Origin: Aulostomus chinensis | Lineage: Eukaryota > Chordata > Actinopteri > Syngnathiformes > Aulostomidae | Assembly (NCBI GenBank): GCA_037954235.1 | Contig: JBBMOA010000020.1 | Coordinates: 23,225,177 to 23,289,176, forward strand | DNA length: 64,000 nucleotides | Reading direction: 5' to 3' | Shown: positions 1 to 12,399 of the stretch, one piece after another | Position numbering within the stretch: position 1 is the first letter of the stretch | Layout: each line of letters starts with the position of its first letter | Made by a program: the position numbers and the translations under genes | Notes under the pieces: model-generated | Seen by the model: only the letters and a program-made list of their open reading frames with translations | Told to the model about the DNA's origin: nothing | Databases searched by the model: none

Positions 1-1140
1 CTTGACAAGTCGAAGGATCGAAGAACGAAACACAGAACAAGCGAGGACTTTCCTCACGTCTGACATCCTGGTACAGCCTGAAATCAGCTGCGTCAGACGG
101 AAAATACTGACGTGAACAACCTCTTGTGCTAAAACTAGAGCGTCTCGTCTGGATGCCTCCTTGCTGTTTACGCTGCTCATCATTGATGTGATCCTACTTC
201 CTGGATGCACCTGGCGCTCAATGCCAAGTCATCACTGAAAACAGAGTTTTTCTATCGCATCTGTTTTTCTTACTGGTTCAAAAGGTTCAATACAAGTAAA
301 AGATACAGGCTTTGCACAAAATCACAAATAAAGCAGCAGGCGGGGGGGGAGGAGGGCGACCCGCGGGAGAGGAGTGCAGCGACACTCTGGTCGTCTACAT
401 CAGACCGGGGATCAGGAACACTGGGAGGGAAGGAGGGGCGATTCCAGACCCTGCCACAGCATCTCTGCGTAGGACACGAGACACCATCATAATTCATAAA
501 TCACCAAAATGCCAAGTCAAATAGTGAAGGTCATTTTTAATATCCAAACCAGGACAAACTTCCTAACATGATCCAACACAATTTAAGAGTTAAATCACCT
601 CAAACTTCCAGTAGCTGATTAAATCCAAACTCCATCCAAGAAACAAGAACTTTGGAAGTTGTTTGTCATGTTTTGCAAAAGCATCTCGTGCTTGAGATAA
701 ATTAGCATCTCAATGCAGTTACTTCTGCTTTGTGTTTATTGCTATCAAATCTCAGCAAAAGATAAACTGGGAGCAGCTGCTGGTGGCAGCAGGGAAACTC
801 CTGCTCCGTTCCAGGCACCAGCATCACGGCAGGCATGACAATCAGTGGAAAAGACTTCTTCTATCACAAACAACAGCTGACAAAAAGCGGAAGGTGACTG
901 GTTTAGTCAGGGGGGACTGCTGCTAAAACGAGACGCACAATGAGTCAACAGCCCTGGTGCGGAGGAGGGGAGCGACATGTGGGCTTGGTTTCAGTTCTTA
1001 CTGAATCCTAATGTTTATAAGTTTACATCCGAGCACCCAGAGAGAGGAAACGCCCTCACAGACGCCCCCGTTTGTCTTCATAAGAACCAGTGCGAGGAAT
1101 GAGGGCATGTAGGTCCTTAAATGGAACGGGAGAAACTTAC
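1..1140. other. probable igf2r intron 8 sequence, no exon seen
   Basis: This stretch lies downstream, on the minus strand, of the last recognisable igf2r exon, which ends at 1141 with a consensus GTAAGT donor. I looked on the minus strand for the continuation of the third extracellular repeat and found none, so the next exon is probably outside the window. The short open frames here have no recognisable protein content. A G-rich patch lies near 340-440. Confidence 0.5.
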
Positions 1141-2996
1141 AGCTCAAGGTGAGGGGGGAGAGGTCGATGGAGATGTCGTGCTGTTCGCTGGTCAGTTTGC
1201 ACGATCTGCTCTCTAAATAATCCCGTTGACAAGCGTACTCGGTCACCCACTCCACCTCGTACCGGCAGTTGGATCCGGCCGTCATCTTAGGAGTGCTGCC
1301 CTGTGAGAGGGGATCAGCTCAGCCACAGGCCCAGGAGGAACAAACGCAGCACAGCAACCGAAAAGAGCAAAGAGCTTGTGACCTACTGAATGTCTGCGTG
1401 ACGGGCAGATGAAAGTGATGGTGACGGCGGGGTTGTGTCCATTGCAGATGCCTGGAGGAGCTGAACCGTCGCTCACTTCGTACTGTAACTTCAGACTAGA
1501 GAGAGAGGGAGCGAGCGAGAGTGAAGACACCACAGTTCTGATTTTACTCACAGGTACTTTGGTTCCGTCTACAAAAACTTGTCAGGGTACTGGGATCCCC
1601 GACCAAGACATGATAAATACGTCATGACAGCAGCAGCTACAGGGACGGTTCTGGCCTCAGCAGGGCTCAGACTCCACGCCAGAGGAGAGTCTGAATCCAG
1701 TACCTGTCGCTGGACACCAGCTCTAAGGGTTTCGTAGGAGAGCCCATGTTGTAGGAGCCGCTGGCGGTGACGAGGCAGGCCGCAGAGCCCTCGGGACACG
1801 GCTGGTCAAGACCATCTGAGAGACAGCAGGCAAGCCGAATGACGGGAGAGAGAAGAAATGTAGTTTGACCATAACAGGAAACCAGAGAGATCCCAAATAC
1901 AGTTTCTAGACGGATGGCAGATGATAACCACGTGATGTCACCGCTGGGCATAAAACGACACCTTGGTATATTCACCCATTTGTTTTTGCTCAAATACGAA
2001 AGTGCCAACATTGCGCCGTGGCGACTCACTCAGGCTGCGGCATATGTTGATGTAGAAGTCGACGCTGTCGTCGCCGTCGTCCACCAGGTAGCCGTCGCTC
2101 ATCTTGATCAGAGGGCTGAGGTCGCGCTTCTTCCCATCGGCGTCGAAGACAAAGCACGGCACCTGCGAGCAGGAGACAGGTTCCAAAATGACATATTATA
2201 GAGTATTACACACAGTTCTAGTAATATTATGGTAGTAATATCACATGTTGACTTCTATGCTACAAAACAAACAGACTCTGTTTACAGGCCACATTTCAGA
2301 AACTCCTGGCGCCGTACGAGAGCAGCAGGTCTTACAGGAAACGCTTGTTGTTTTAAACGTGTTTGTGAAGAGCTGAGGTGAAGCCTCAGGAGAGCGACAC
2401 CAGGTCACATGACTGGCTGGGCGGAACTGGTGTTTCTGCTTCATCCTGAGTTTTGTCTTTGCATGTTTGTCCACATCATGAGAGCATAAACAACTGGAAA
2501 ACTATCCTCTGATGCACTTTGGGACAGACATGGAGTCATGTGATTATAAAAAAGAAACACTTAAATAACTGTACGCAATTGATGAGACGCTGATGGGGTT
2601 TGAGGGTCTCAGTGACTTTGGTCGAGGTCACGAGGGCGGGGCGAGCGTCAAATTCAAGACTAAACCACAGGAAACTCAGAGGAATTAGAGCAGAGACGGC
2701 GTGATGGGGGGGGGGGGGGGTGCATGTTTTCCCTCCTGACTTGTCAGAAGCGGCCTTCATTTCACACATTTGATCAATTCTTCCACGTTAAGCGTTCACA
2801 CGCTCATTGTGAAACCATGAGACCTGTCCTGCACGCTGACATCAACAGTCAGCAACAGTTCCACCTCATCCAATCACACCCCTGCCCACGTACCTCTCTG
2901 TGGGGCTTGAATTTATCCTTCTTGCAGGCGGCGTAGGTCTTCCACTCCAAGTAATGCAGACACTGAGACACAGCCACGAACTCTGGTGTCCCCTGC

Positions 2997-3040
<44 letters not shown>

Positions 3041-6000
3041 ACAGTTAGTGCCATGTTCTGCTCCGGAACACAACCAGACCGCCAGCAGAGGAAGTAAAGG
3101 AAGGTTCAGGGCCGTTTCCTGGGAAACGCTCCGACGCCTCTGTTGACTGCGTCGCCATCGCGCTGCCGGCGGAGCTCAGTGGCGTCACCACAGCGCTCCG
3201 ACAGCTACGATTCAGCTGCTGCTTCAGGGTCACACCTGAAACTCTTACTGGTTCCAGTAAGCGGCTCCCGGTCAGGTTTAGTGATGTCAGCTGGGCGGGA
3301 GGAGGTTGTTGGGGTTTTTTTTTTTTTTTTGACTGATTCACATTTTTTTTATTCTTTATGACCAAAATAATCACTTTTATTATTCAAGTTGGTGCTAAAA
3401 CGACCACTGAGCTTGGATGAAGAGCAAGGAAGAACAGATTTCTACCAACGTCCTCTGACCCAGGAGTTTGTTTCCACCCCCGGAGGACAGGAGTTCTGTC
3501 CCAAAGCCGCGTCCTGCCTCGCCGGCCCAGCTGTAGGGTGCAGTCGTCCGCCCTGACTCGTAATCGCGAGTGTTTGTGGTTCGACTGTTTTTTATTTAAA
3601 AAGCAAAAATCTAAAGGGGATGTTGAGGATGAATCCAGCCAGAAAGGTGGGTTGTTGTTTTTTTCACATTAGGATTTGACCCTGAAGTTGACCTTTGCTG
3701 TTTTTTTGGATAAAATATTTCATCCCTTCTTTATTTTATGATATCAACACTTGATTACATGATTACATGTAGAGTTGACGCGTGTTGTCACGGTGACCTC
3801 AATCTCTACCGCCAACATCTTTTCAGTTCATCCTTCGGTCCAAATGGACGCTCGCTAATTGAAGGAGGACGCATGGACAGAGGGAGCGGACGCTGCGGGT
3901 CCGTGATGTTACATTTCAGCATCTCACACAAGGAGCAGCCAGAGGGGAAGAGCGGGCGGCGCATCTCCAATGTACACAAATACGCAGGAAAAACCAACGG
4001 AATCGTTTTCTCCGAGCGTGATAAGAAAAGCATCCAGTAGGAAGACAGCAGCAGAGACGAGGTTCCCCCATTGGACAGAAAGACGTCTGCTGACACAATG
4101 GATGTGAAAGGCATATCAAGGCTGAGTGGAAAACAAAGGTTAAAGGTCATGTTTGTAGGAAGAGCAACAGCTGATCCTCAGCCGACGCTCTCGTTCGCTC
4201 AAATTACCTTTCATTTCCCACTTCTGGTAAACGAGACGATCTCCTGCTTTGAAACTCGTCTCGGTGATGTGGTAGGAAATGAGACGTTATTGTCAACCCA
4301 TCAGCAGCCACACACACACACACACACACACACACAGGCACACACACACAGGCACACACACACCTCCACATATTTCATGTGAATGTCATCATTCCTCATT
4401 ATTTCCACCTACAGCTTCACTTCCTTCCAGTTACAGACACAGATGCTGCCTCCTGTATCTCTAGTGTCTCAAGTCTCTCTAGTGTCTCAAGTCTCTCTGG
4501 TGTCTCAGGTCTCTCTGGTGTCTCTGTTGTCTCAACTCTCTCTAGTCTCTCTGGTGTCTCTAGTGTCTCAACTCTCTCCAGTCTCTCTGGTGTCTCAACT
4601 CTCTCCAGTGTCTCAAGTCTCCCTAGTGTCTCAACTCTCTCCAGTCTCTCTGGTGTCTCAACTCTCTCCAGTCTCTCTGGTGTCTCTCTCTAGTCTCTCT
4701 GGTGTCTCCAGTCTCTCTGGTGTCTCTCTCTAGTCTCTCTGGTGTCTCTCTCTAGTCTCTCTGGTGTCTCTAGTGTCTCAACTCTCTCCAGTCTCTCTGG
4801 TGTCTCAACTCTCTCCAGTGTCTCAAGTCTCTCTAGTGTCTCAACTCTCTCCAGTTTCTCTGGTGTCTCAACTCTCTCCAGTCTCTCTAGTGTCTCAACT
4901 CTCTCCAGTCTCTCTAGTGTCTCAACTCTCTCCAGTCTCTCTAGTCTCTCTGGTGTCTCTCTCTAGTCTCTCTAGTGTCTCTCTCTAGTCTCTCTGGTGT
5001 CTCCAGTCTCTCTGGTGTCTCCAGTCTCTCTGGTGTCTCCAGTCTCTCTGGTGTCTCCAGTCTCTCTGGTGTCTCCAGTCTCTCTGGTGTCTCTCTCTAG
5101 TCTCTCTGGTGTCTCCAGTCTCTCTGGTGTCTCCAGTCTCTCTGGTGCCTCTGTTGTCAAAAGTCAAATAAGTCAAAAGTACTGCAATAAACAAAATCCA
5201 CTACGCCCATTCTTCAGTCACTTTGTTTCTTCCGAGGCCCCCGATCGTTGGCTCTTACCAGGGTTTTTCCACACTGGAAGCTGATGCTGGTCCGAATGTT
5301 GTTGTTACTTCCGGGACATTGGACTGAGCTGTTGAAGTCCAGGACGGTGCCAGAGAGCCTCCGCTGGGACAGCTCGCCTGCACATTCAAGAGGGACAGAC
5401 AGGACATTAACACGGAGGCCGACTTTGCAAGGTGTTTGCTTGCTGGGCAGGTGTGCAGGATTAATCACTCGTGTTGAATACGTTTGGAAACGAGAACAAA
5501 AATCCCTCGAAACTCCCTGGACAAACACTGACGACAACTGTCACACTCGGAGCACGTGCGCACGAGAACCAGGTGATGTCCACCAATCACGGGGCTGGAT
5601 TCCTCTCTGATACTCAACCTCAGGTAACTTCTGCTGCAGGTCAACATGTTCATGGAGAGCCATGTTGTTGTAGTCCAACAGGAAGTCATTTTGTCAGGGA
5701 TGAGGTGTGTCTGTAGTCCAACAGGAAGTGGTCATCACCTGGCTCCTCCCCCAGCAGCCAATAGGATCGCTCCATGTGATTGTGGTGATTGAATCAGTAA
5801 ATCAGCTCTGGTGAACAGAAGTTGATGATCTTCCAGGTTGAGTTCATCAAGATCATCTTCACTAATGAACCCTCTGATGATGCTGGAAGCCTGGATGCTA
5901 CGTTAGCAGTGCTAAGCTAACGTTAGCCTACGAAGGAACTACACCACGGTCACGACTTCAAGGTCACCACCACTGAGCTCCAGGCTTCTTGTGTTTCCCC

Positions 6001-8634
6001 TGATGACCTTTAATGACCTCCAGCACCTCTAAACTCTTGTTAGCAACCCAGGTTTTTAAGACTCCACCACTCCAACATCCACCAGTCTGGTGTTTACTGG
6101 TGGATCTGATGTAGAACTGAACCTCCAACATCCACCAGTCTGGTGTTTACTGGTGGATCTGATGTAGAACTGAACCTCCAACATCCACCAGTCTGGTGTT
6201 TACTGGTGGATCTGATGTTGAACTGAACCTCCAACATCCACCAGTCTGTTGTTTACTGGTGGATCTGATGTAGACCTGAACCTCCACCATCCACCGGTCT
6301 GGTGTTTACTGGTGGATCTGATGTAGAACTGAACCTCCAACATCCACCAGTCTGGTGTTTACTGGTGGATCTGATGTAGAACTGAACCTCCACCATCCAC
6401 CAGTCTGGTGTTTACTGGTGGATCTGATGTAGAACTGAACCTCCAACATCCACCAGTCTGGTGTTTACTGGTGGATCTGATGTAGACCTGAACCTCCACC
6501 ATCCACCACTCTGGTGTTTACTGGTGGATCTGATGTGGTAGAAACTGAGGATGGTACTTTATAGAACTGCATGTATGATGAAGGTTCTTCTCAGGCTCTG
6601 CAACCTTCACGCCTGAACTACATCTACACCCTCCAACCTCCACTGACCTGGACCATCAACTCTAGCACCATAACGTCTCAACCCTGCTGCCAGTGAACAC
6701 ACAGCCACAAGCAGCAGTGGGAAAGTGTCTGCGTGTCTGGTCTCTGACTGGTTTGAAGACTCGCCCAGTTAAACAAATGTCAGTCACAGAAAACAGGATG
6801 TGAGGATCTCGTCGAGAGGCTGAAGTCTGCAACGTTGCAGCAATAAAAACCTGACGGAGTGATAGATTCCCTCAGTCCTGGAGATCCAAAATACAACAAC
6901 AAATGTCAGACTTGACTCACTGAAGCTGAACAGATGTGGATCAATAGTTTTATCCCAGCCCCCCCCCCCGACATTTGGACAATCTGTTTATTGTGCGTTT
7001 AAGAGGCACTTTGTTGAACCTCTTACTTCATACCAACCACCACATTCTGAAAGATCTTCAGTTACACAACAATCATATCACACATGAACTGTTGTGCGGT
7101 TCTCAGACTACAGTGAGAAAACGGTGCCGTCCATTTTACAGACACTAACTTGACTGACGACATCCTGCCGGACATCAGCCGTTGAATAAACTTACAAAGA
7201 AACAAACAGGTTACCGATACCCCTCTCACACTGAAAAACGCGTGTCAACGCCTGTTTTTGCACCCGCGTTTGCTCGGCATCAGGGCTCATTCAAGCTTCC
7301 AGGAGACCCGGGTCTGAACTCCCGCTGTGAGGCTGCGTGCCTGTGTTTTTCTCTCTCTTATGTCATCGCACTGTCAACGTCATCATTACACATAAACATG
7401 AACCTTAACACAGCGGTAAACAAACGACATCGTGGACGTCGTCGAATCGAACGTTAGCGTTGTCGTTGCGTGCGTTGCAATGTTGTCTCTTTTGCAAAGC
7501 GTACAAACTCGGTGCAGACTGGAAAATGTCTGAGCGCTAACGCAGCGAAGGACGATGGAGTTTTTGGCTCGACTGGAAGGGAGCTGAAGAAGCTGCAGGT
7601 GAAGCCTGACAGGCGGCACAGTGACAAAATCAGGATGCGCCAGGAAGGTCGCGTGAAACCTGACGCGACATGAATTGACTTTTTCACACTGCAGGCGAGC
7701 CGAGCCGGGTCGCATGGCGAGTCGGTCGACGAGAGCCCAAAAATCCGTTGCGTTTTTGGTGCAGTGTGGAAGGGGCTTCAAAGAGTTGAAGGAACTAGAA
7801 GATTCTTCAGATTGGGACCACTTTCATATCCAGACTCTCACCCGTGGAGGTGAGCAGGCTTCTGAACAAGGAGCTCCTCTGTTTCCATGTTCCTGCCGTT
7901 GGTTCCTGAGTTATGTCCTCCCGCTGATACGGCACGACTGCGGTCACAAGCGCTTCATAAACCAGGAATGTTACAGAACGGTGTGACCTACTAACCCCAA
8001 AAACAGACACTACGCACCGCGGTGGTCGCTGGAGCGTTGAGGACCAACGCTGCTTTGATACTTTATTCTCCTCTTTCTGGATTTTTCCTCCATTACACCA
8101 ACTAGCCCACCAGTGGAGCAGATTTCTGGCAGCTGCTGTGACAGACGTTGCAATTTCAAAGGTCAACATTTACATTCATTTGTTACTGAGCTGTTATTCT
8201 TCCAGCATCTACAGCAAAAAAAAAGAGCACCTTCACAAGCATTTGCAGCCTGACGGATGGAGCCTCTGACCACTGAAGCAGGGCATGAAAACACACTGAA
8301 ATATCACGGTGCAAAACCAGGCTGGTTTATAGTGATATTTGTCTGTGTTTCCTTTCACTTTTTACACTGACACTATTAAAAGTTGATTACATTTTTATAT
8401 TATAAATATATATATAAAAAAATATAAAACCAAATCACTTAATACAAAATTCTTTAAACGAGTGGCCATAAACAAAGTTCAAGGTTCAATTTTTGATTGA
8501 TTGTGGAGCCTCTAAAGATTTAGGATTCTTTTATTTGAGGAATCGGTTCAAAAAAATGAGACTGTCCATGTATTTTCACATTTTTACTGTCGAGCAAATC
8601 TCACTGAAAGAGCAAAAGCTGCGCGAAACTTCGA

Positions 8635-8666
<32 letters not shown>

Positions 8667-11600
8667 GCGTGTGCGCTTGCTTCAGCTGATTGCACAACTG
8701 AAGCCCATTAATGAGCCATTCAGCTGACTAACGTGACCATAGTTTGTTCTTGGTTGCACCTTCCAGCTGCCGTGAATACCGGCTCGGTTAAAAATAGTCG
8801 GCAGCATATTGACTCGCTGCTCTGGTGATAAGAGGAAACATAAGAGACGGGAAAGTCAAAGAATGTGGACGGACCATCTGTCGTTAGTGAGCCGAGCCAA
8901 ACAAAGAGGCAGAATGAAGCCTGAGGCGAGAGGTGAGAGCGGCTGAGTGTGACACTAGTGCTTCAAGTGGATGATGCGTTCATGGGTCGTATGATAAGTC
9001 AGCTGATATGATTATACGCTGACTCATCTGGCCACACCGCTTCATGCTTGCTGTGTTCTTTCACTTTCCACATGTGATTCTGCTCTCAGGAAATCAAAAA
9101 CAAAGAAAAAAGAAACCTAATAAGTAAATTACAAAATGTGTAAAACAGCGCAGAGCTCAATATCAACCAAAATCAGAGTCAGACGGCGCTCACCGGCTGA
9201 CAGAAGGTCACGACCCCAATCTGTGGCAGAAGTTGTAGTTGTTGTGAGTCTGAAATAACTCCGCCTGGGAGCTTGACTCCTCTGGAGAGGTCACGGCGAA
9301 GGTGACGTAACCCACGTTGGGAAATAGTCCCAAATAGTCAGAGAGGGCATGTGGCGATGAGAGCGAGGAGGGGACATCAACAGGGAAGTGCTGTCTATAA
9401 CCACTATGTCGTGATCTGTTGGACCGGGCAGCCTGAAATAAAATCTCTGCACAGACGCCCTGGTTCTGACCACAGCTGATTCAGTCTCAGCCTCACGTGA
9501 CAGACGTCTGGTCAAACCTGAAGGGAGCCTCCCTCCTTCATCTTTCAAGTATTCACAAGAGTGGCGGGGTCAAGACGTCGTGCCCTCCTGCGTCCCTGCT
9601 TTGTGTCTCCAGAGCACAGAAAAGAACCACTCGTGTATTTTTGGCTTGATGGAGTACTTAAATACTTAATACACTTTCGGTGAAATACCACTTTCATGGA
9701 AAGGAGAAGTGTTATTTAAAAAAAAAAAAAAAAAAAAAAGGAGGGTAGATTGCAAATCCTGAACCACGAAGGACACCACAACACTGTTGCATGTGTAGAC
9801 GTTTGCCCGGTTTCTCAACGGGGCAGCCTGCAGGCCAGCGATGTGACAGAGACACAAACGTGACCGTCTCACTTCTGGAACGATGAAATCTTTCGTCAGC
9901 AGGCCGCGAGACCTCGTTCACTCCACGACGCGCAGCGGGAAACGCTACAGAAGCATTACTGCTGGTCTCCGTCCGCTGCTCGCGTCTCCCACGCTGCCAA
10001 AGGTCAGGAGTCACGACATGTTCAATACTTCCTGCCGCTGTTGGAACTGAGGGAGATAAGACCTTCCGCTGATGTCGGCGTCTAACAGCCTGAAGCCTGA
10101 CATCAGACGCCCACCCGTCTGTGTGTAACAGACGCGCGTCGCATCCTGGACATGATCGAGACCAGACTAAGCTTCCATACGGGACCACAAATCATGCAGA
10201 TGGGATAAAAGGTCCTCTCCTGGGCTTAAAGGCTGCTGGCATCAAGCAGAGAAGCTCGTGGCCAGGCTGTCGGGGGGGGGGGGTGCTGACAGCAGCAGCA
10301 GCCGATTCCACCTCCTCAGCACAGACGTCACGTCTGCCAATGCACCGATGACGATCGCAGGAATCATCGTCACAACAGCGGACGAGGCCTCTCTCAGCCC
10401 CGGCACCGCTGGTTAAGCTCCACCGTCGCGCTCCACTGACACTCAGGCGCGTGATGATCTTCCTGCTGACTCCACGTTCAGATGCAAATTTAATTTCATG
10501 ATCTCACGAATCCGCAAGTGACACACAACACGAGAACCGACGGATGCGTCCCAACATTTACTTCACGCCTCAGCCGTTGTTTTCCGCCCGTCACTGATGA
10601 GAACCATCAAAGGAGGAGCCTGCGGTCCTGCTGCCATCACGGCGGCCGATGGCTCTGATGATTGCAGACCCACATCCAAACAGAGCACACAACTAAGTAA
10701 GACCCCCGTGGCAGCGACACCACAAGCCCCCGGACAGCACCGGGTTTCCTGTAGCGCCGCCGAAGACCCGTAAAACTGCCCTCTGTCTGGTTGTCACGTG
10801 ACACGTCCAAGAAACCGTATGAACCGTGCAAGTCGCTGGAACAACCACATGGCCACAAGAACCACAAGACCACATTCTCCAGGGCACGGTACTCACCGAC
10901 GGACTGGTCTTTGTTGTTGATCAGATCTCGAGCGCAGACCGCGGTGCCGGCGCCGCATCTGGTCAAGGGCGAAGAATCGCAGAGCTTCAGTGTGTAGCTG
11001 ACTTTGTTATCCTGGTCGATGGCCTCCCACTGGTACCTGTCAGGGCAGAGGGAGCGAGGACGTGAGGCCACGCATCAGAGCAGAAACTGGGGCTACGTCC
11101 ATGCTCGTAGGCTCGTTGTTGAGGGTCAGGAATCGTAGAGACGCCAGTGTGTGTGTGTGTGTCTGGAAACTACTTACTGGAATATCTTCTTCATCTATGC
11201 TTGACTCTAATCCATGAGCTGATGTCAACAATTTATGAGAGTTTACAGGTAAAATATAACAGCTACAGAGATTTACTTCATCTTCCTCCTTCTCAGACAG
11301 CAAAAAAGAAGTCACTGAGCACCAAATGGGATCCAGGTGTCTTTATTTCTTTTCTTTTCTTTGTCGGTGTCGGGGAGTGACGTGAGTTCTTCTTGTCGTC
11401 TCTGCTGGCCTCCAAACCTGTTAATGTTTGAACAGCAGCTGCCTGGACGCGGCCCCAAACTACACACCCGAGTCTCTATCATCACCACCACGGACGATAA
11501 TACCGTCACATCGTCGGGATCAGAGCGACGAGTAACGTTTTGCTTGAGTAACCAACATTGCAGTAAATATGTGGTTTAGGAGCGTGTGTATGAACTCTCA

Positions 11601-12292
11601 CACTCATGCTAACTTCTTGTTCTCCCGATTCCATGGACAGGGTTTAATATCGCCGATCAGCGGGGAAAGATCGATATCGCGCAAATGTGTTGATATAAAC
11701 TGTTGCCTCGTGGAGGGACACTGACCCACGTCACTCCCTGACAATAACAAGCTAACAGCTAGCCAAGTACCTGACAGCCTCCTTGTTATTATGGCAGTTA
11801 GCTTGCTACTTTAGCTACAATGAACTGAAGCTCAGAAAAATAATAATAAAGATGACGGCTAACGTTTCATTTAGCAATAAACTAAACATGTCACTTATTT
11901 AGCCAGCTCAGCGCGTTCACGTCGTTAGAATAAGCAAACCCAAGTTAAAAGTTAATATCAGAACCGGAACACAGCCATGATTACGCGCCGGGATCCGGAG
12001 TGTCAAGGGTCGACTGCTACATTCACGCACGTCAGGTGACGTGCTAATTGTTACACGACACAATTCAAACTAACGTTCATTGTTCGCCTTCAAATGAGAA
12101 CAGAAAACGCTGCATGTTGTCGAGGTGTTTCTGCCGGGGTGTGTTTATGTGTCTGTACCTGCAGAGGTCCTGGTACCACGGGCTCGCGCCCTCCTGCGCT
12201 CCGGACCGGGCCGGCAAACATCCCGAACAAGCCGCGAACCACAGCAGCAGCTTGAGAGGCGAAACGGGCCGCTGTTTATTCCGAAAAATCAT
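1141..12292 (-). CDS. igf2r: cation-independent mannose-6-phosphate / IGF2 receptor, 5' part (8 exons, partial)
   Basis: This type I membrane receptor carries mannose-6-phosphate-tagged lysosomal enzymes from the Golgi and cell surface to endosomes; mammalian forms also clear IGF2. Coding exons, in order: 12292-12159, 11036-10897, 5377-5259, 2992-2894, 2162-2030, 1815-1704, 1495-1387 and 1300-1141. All boundaries are GT-AG and the phases agree throughout. Exon 1 encodes a signal peptide starting MIFRNKQRP, with a hydrophobic LKLLLWFAACSG core. The spliced product contains the first two of the fifteen MRH-type repeats and the start of the third. Recognisable stretches are YQWEAID, FQCGKTLGTPEF, YAACKKDKF, YLVDDGDD, CPEGSAACLV, GHNPAVTITFICPS and CRYEVEWVTEYAC, with conserved cysteines. 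The ATG at 12292 is chosen because the upstream in-frame codon that opens the longer frame is GTG. The remaining repeats, membrane span and sorting tail lie beyond the left edge. Confidence 0.93.
2996..3039. repeat. (CA)n microsatellite next to igf2r exon 4 acceptor
   Basis: An uninterrupted CA run of about 20 units sits immediately upstream of exon 4 on the coding strand. It therefore replaces a typical polypyrimidine tract with GT repeats just before the TTGCAG acceptor. Length polymorphism here could affect exon 4 recognition; that is inference. Confidence 0.9.
4310..4372. repeat. interrupted (CA)n microsatellite
   Basis: CA dinucleotides are interrupted twice by GG (caggca) and end in cctcc. 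The tract lies inside igf2r intron 3 and probably mutates as a simple repeat. Confidence 0.9.
4450..5155. repeat. 18-bp-unit minisatellite in igf2r intron 3
   Basis: About 700 bp are made of variants of GTCTCTCTGGTGTCTCCA. Between about 4990 and 5090 the 18-bp unit is nearly perfect; to the left it is mixed with shorter CTCTCTAGTGTCTCAA variants. Because 18 is a multiple of three, several frames stay open on both strands. This explains long apparent ORFs reading as VSLVSP or RETGDT hexapeptides, which I do not regard as genes. The strand is strongly pyrimidine-rich. Confidence 0.92.
6076..6540. repeat. 53-bp minisatellite with internal inverted repeat, about 8.7 copies
   Basis: Copies start at 6076, 6129, 6182, 6235, 6288, 6341, 6394, 6447 and 6500, spaced exactly 53 bp, with a partial last copy. 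Each unit contains CCACCAGT, then about 9 bases, then ACTGGTGG, a perfect 8-bp inverted repeat able to form a hairpin in most copies. Variation is limited to single bases such as CAGTCTGTTG in copy 4 and CACTCTGG in copy 9. The array lies in igf2r intron 2. Confidence 0.95.
8635..8676. repeat. (GT)n microsatellite
   Basis: A GT run of about 12 units is followed by GTGCGT variants, in igf2r intron 2. Confidence 0.85.
11037..12158 (-). other. igf2r: igf2r intron 1
   Basis: About 1.1 kb lie between the signal-peptide exon and exon 2. A short GT run sits near 11147-11162. No other feature was recognised. Confidence 0.7.
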
Positions 12293-12376
12293 CTTTGACT
12301 GGGGTGGAGTTTGCCTGAGGAGCCCCACTAAGACGACATGATACAGCAGAGTCGCTCAGATCTGAGGCAAGTCAGT

Positions 12377-12399
12377 CGGAAGTGACTGTACCACGTGAC
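12377..12399. promoter_or_regulatory. igf2r: ETS-type site and CLEAR-type E-box upstream of igf2r
   Basis: About 85-107 bp upstream of the igf2r ATG the plus strand reads CGGAAGTG (12377-12384, ETS-like) and then CACGTGAC (12392-12399). CACGTGAC matches the core of the GTCACGTGAC CLEAR motif bound by TFEB/TFE3. A related TCACATGAC lies at 12405-12413. No TATA box is evident. The sites suit a housekeeping promoter for a lysosomal-sorting gene; actual binding is inference. Confidence 0.5.

Larger units (their letters stand above)
2993..5258 (-). other. igf2r: igf2r intron 3
   Basis: This intron between exons 3 and 4 contains no recognised gene. It holds a CA tract abutting exon 4, a second interrupted CA tract near 4310-4372 and the 18-bp minisatellite at about 4450-5155. 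A poly-T run lies at about 3316-3330. Confidence 0.7.
5378..10896 (-). other. igf2r: igf2r intron 2
   Basis: This is the largest intron in the visible part of the gene, about 5.5 kb. It contains the 53-bp tandem array at 6076-6540, a GT microsatellite at 8635-8676, an AT-rich stretch near 8390-8450 and a poly-A run near 9718-9739. I saw no coding exon on either strand. Confidence 0.7.

Noticed and set aside
4379..5284. Several open frames of 62-116 codons on both strands
   Set aside because: They are products of the 18-bp minisatellite, reading as hexapeptide repeats in many frames.
6076..6540. Regular direct repeats with an internal palindrome, superficially CRISPR-like
   Set aside because: There are no unique spacers; units are contiguous 53-bp tandem copies in a vertebrate intron.
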